A stretch of 25,137 nt of DNA from Plantago elongata (Eukaryota; Streptophyta; Magnoliopsida; Lamiales; Plantaginaceae), in NCBI GenBank assembly GCA_036897095.1, contig JAYMSP010002280.1, forward strand, positions 1 through 25,137, given 5' to 3'. Below are positions 24,413 to 25,137 of the stretch, in pieces. How positions within the stretch are numbered: position 1 is the stretch's first letter; each line of letters opens with the position of its first letter. The translations under genes and the position numbers were made by a program. The notes under the pieces were generated by a model, which saw only the letters and a program-made list of their open reading frames with translations, was not told where the DNA came from and did not search any database.

Positions 24413-25137
24413 TAGGGCTGCTCATTTTATCCGTATCCGTAAATCTGGTCTGTTATCCGCGAAAACGTACGGATACGAATCGATCCGTTAAAAACGGATC
24501 GGATTGCGGATGGAGTTTTCTTCATCCGTTTTGAACGGATAAATCCGCCGGATATCCGTTGGACCAGGGGTATTTTTGACATTTTACCATTTAACCTAAC
24601 CCCCTTTTTTTTTTTCTAGCCAGTAGCCACCGTTTCATTCTTCATTGTCCAGTCTGTTTCTTCTCCAATTCTCTCTTCTCCAAGTCTCTCTTCTCCAATT
24701 TCTTTTCTCTTCTCCAATTTCTTCTCTCTTCTCCAATTCCGTCTGTCTCTCTTCTCCAATTCCGTTGACTTGATTTCGACAGATTCTTGGAAGTAGCTAG
24801 TTAGTTTTCATACAGGTGTTTTTTTGATTTCATGGTTTCTGCTTAATTTAACTTGATTTTTCTTTTTTTTACTCTGAGAGATGAAGAATATATGTTTTAT
24901 GCTATGTATTGTGATCATTGATTGTGGTTTAATTTGCTTAATTTGTTAGATGTTTCCAGTTTGATTCTTTTATTCATTTTGAGGTGTTTTCCTGAAGCAA
25001 ATGCAAAGTCTATCAATTAAGTGCCAGTTTGCCTTTTGCTTTCAATTTTTCTTTAAATTTATTTGCCGGATACGGATATCCGCCGGATTTATCCGTTATC
25101 CGGCGGATTTATCCGTATCCAATCCGCTTGGAACGGA
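24413..25137. mobile_element. hAT-like element, left end, cut by the window
   Basis: It starts TAGGGCTGCTCATTTTATCC. Many ATCCG/CGGAT motifs follow in both orientations (about 24438-24565) and reappear at the window's end (about 25064-25137). Dense subterminal short repeats are a hallmark of hAT transposase binding regions. The centre is AT-rich with no transposase in the visible part. The right terminus is beyond the window, so the 8-bp target duplication (left candidate ACTTCACG) cannot be checked. Confidence 0.6.
24659..24766. repeat. TCTTCTCCAATT-type tandem repeat
   Basis: At least six imperfect units of CTCTCTTCTCCAATT, with variable TTTC spacers, form a pyrimidine-rich array inside the hAT-like element. 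Confidence 0.8.

Noticed and set aside
24659..24766. CRISPR-like array
   Set aside because: The units are imperfect, pyrimidine-only and without regular unique spacers; it is a plant microsatellite-like array.

Overview
This is a nuclear genomic window from a flowering plant, most likely a eudicot. It is AT-rich, has small GT-AG-spliced exons, low gene density and layered plant transposon remains. The two living genes match plant protein families recognised from memory; no database search was possible.

Layout. (1) 1-880: LTR-retrotransposon end containing a 33-bp tandem repeat. (2) 976-3563, minus strand: eight decayed exons of a UPF0183/PHAF1-type gene (a phagosome assembly factor 1 relative), with an in-frame stop and frameshifts. 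The LTR ends in or just beyond its next intron. (3) 4270-4453: two strong inverted repeats upstream of the next gene. (4) 4878-11069, plus strand: an intact 15-exon gene for a 693-residue DUF726/TMCO4-type membrane alpha/beta hydrolase. All junctions are phase-consistent; one intron holds a small SINE fragment with a perfect 15-bp target duplication. (5) 11.8-17.8 kb: a transposon cluster. It holds two copies of one TTA-flanked MITE family, a second TTA-flanked element abutting the first, a fold-back structure, a 5'-truncated and broken L1-type LINE (reverse transcriptase, zinc knuckle, RNase H) and a hAT-like element. (6) 18099-23411, plus strand: a gene of a small cysteine-motif plant family of unknown function (Arabidopsis At1g53460/At3g15110-like, named from memory) whose exons 1-3 and their introns are duplicated in tandem. 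The downstream copy is complete (five exons, 238 aa). The upstream copy lacks exons 4-5 and has a frameshift. (7) 24413-end: the start of another hAT-like element rich in ATCCG motifs.

The most interesting point is region 6. The upstream half-copy and the complete copy can be read as one eight-exon gene of 367 codons. The stop codon created by the frameshift is itself part of a plausible 3' splice site that restores the frame. Another splice acceptor lies six bases before the downstream ATG, in the right phase. The two living genes have no evident functional link.
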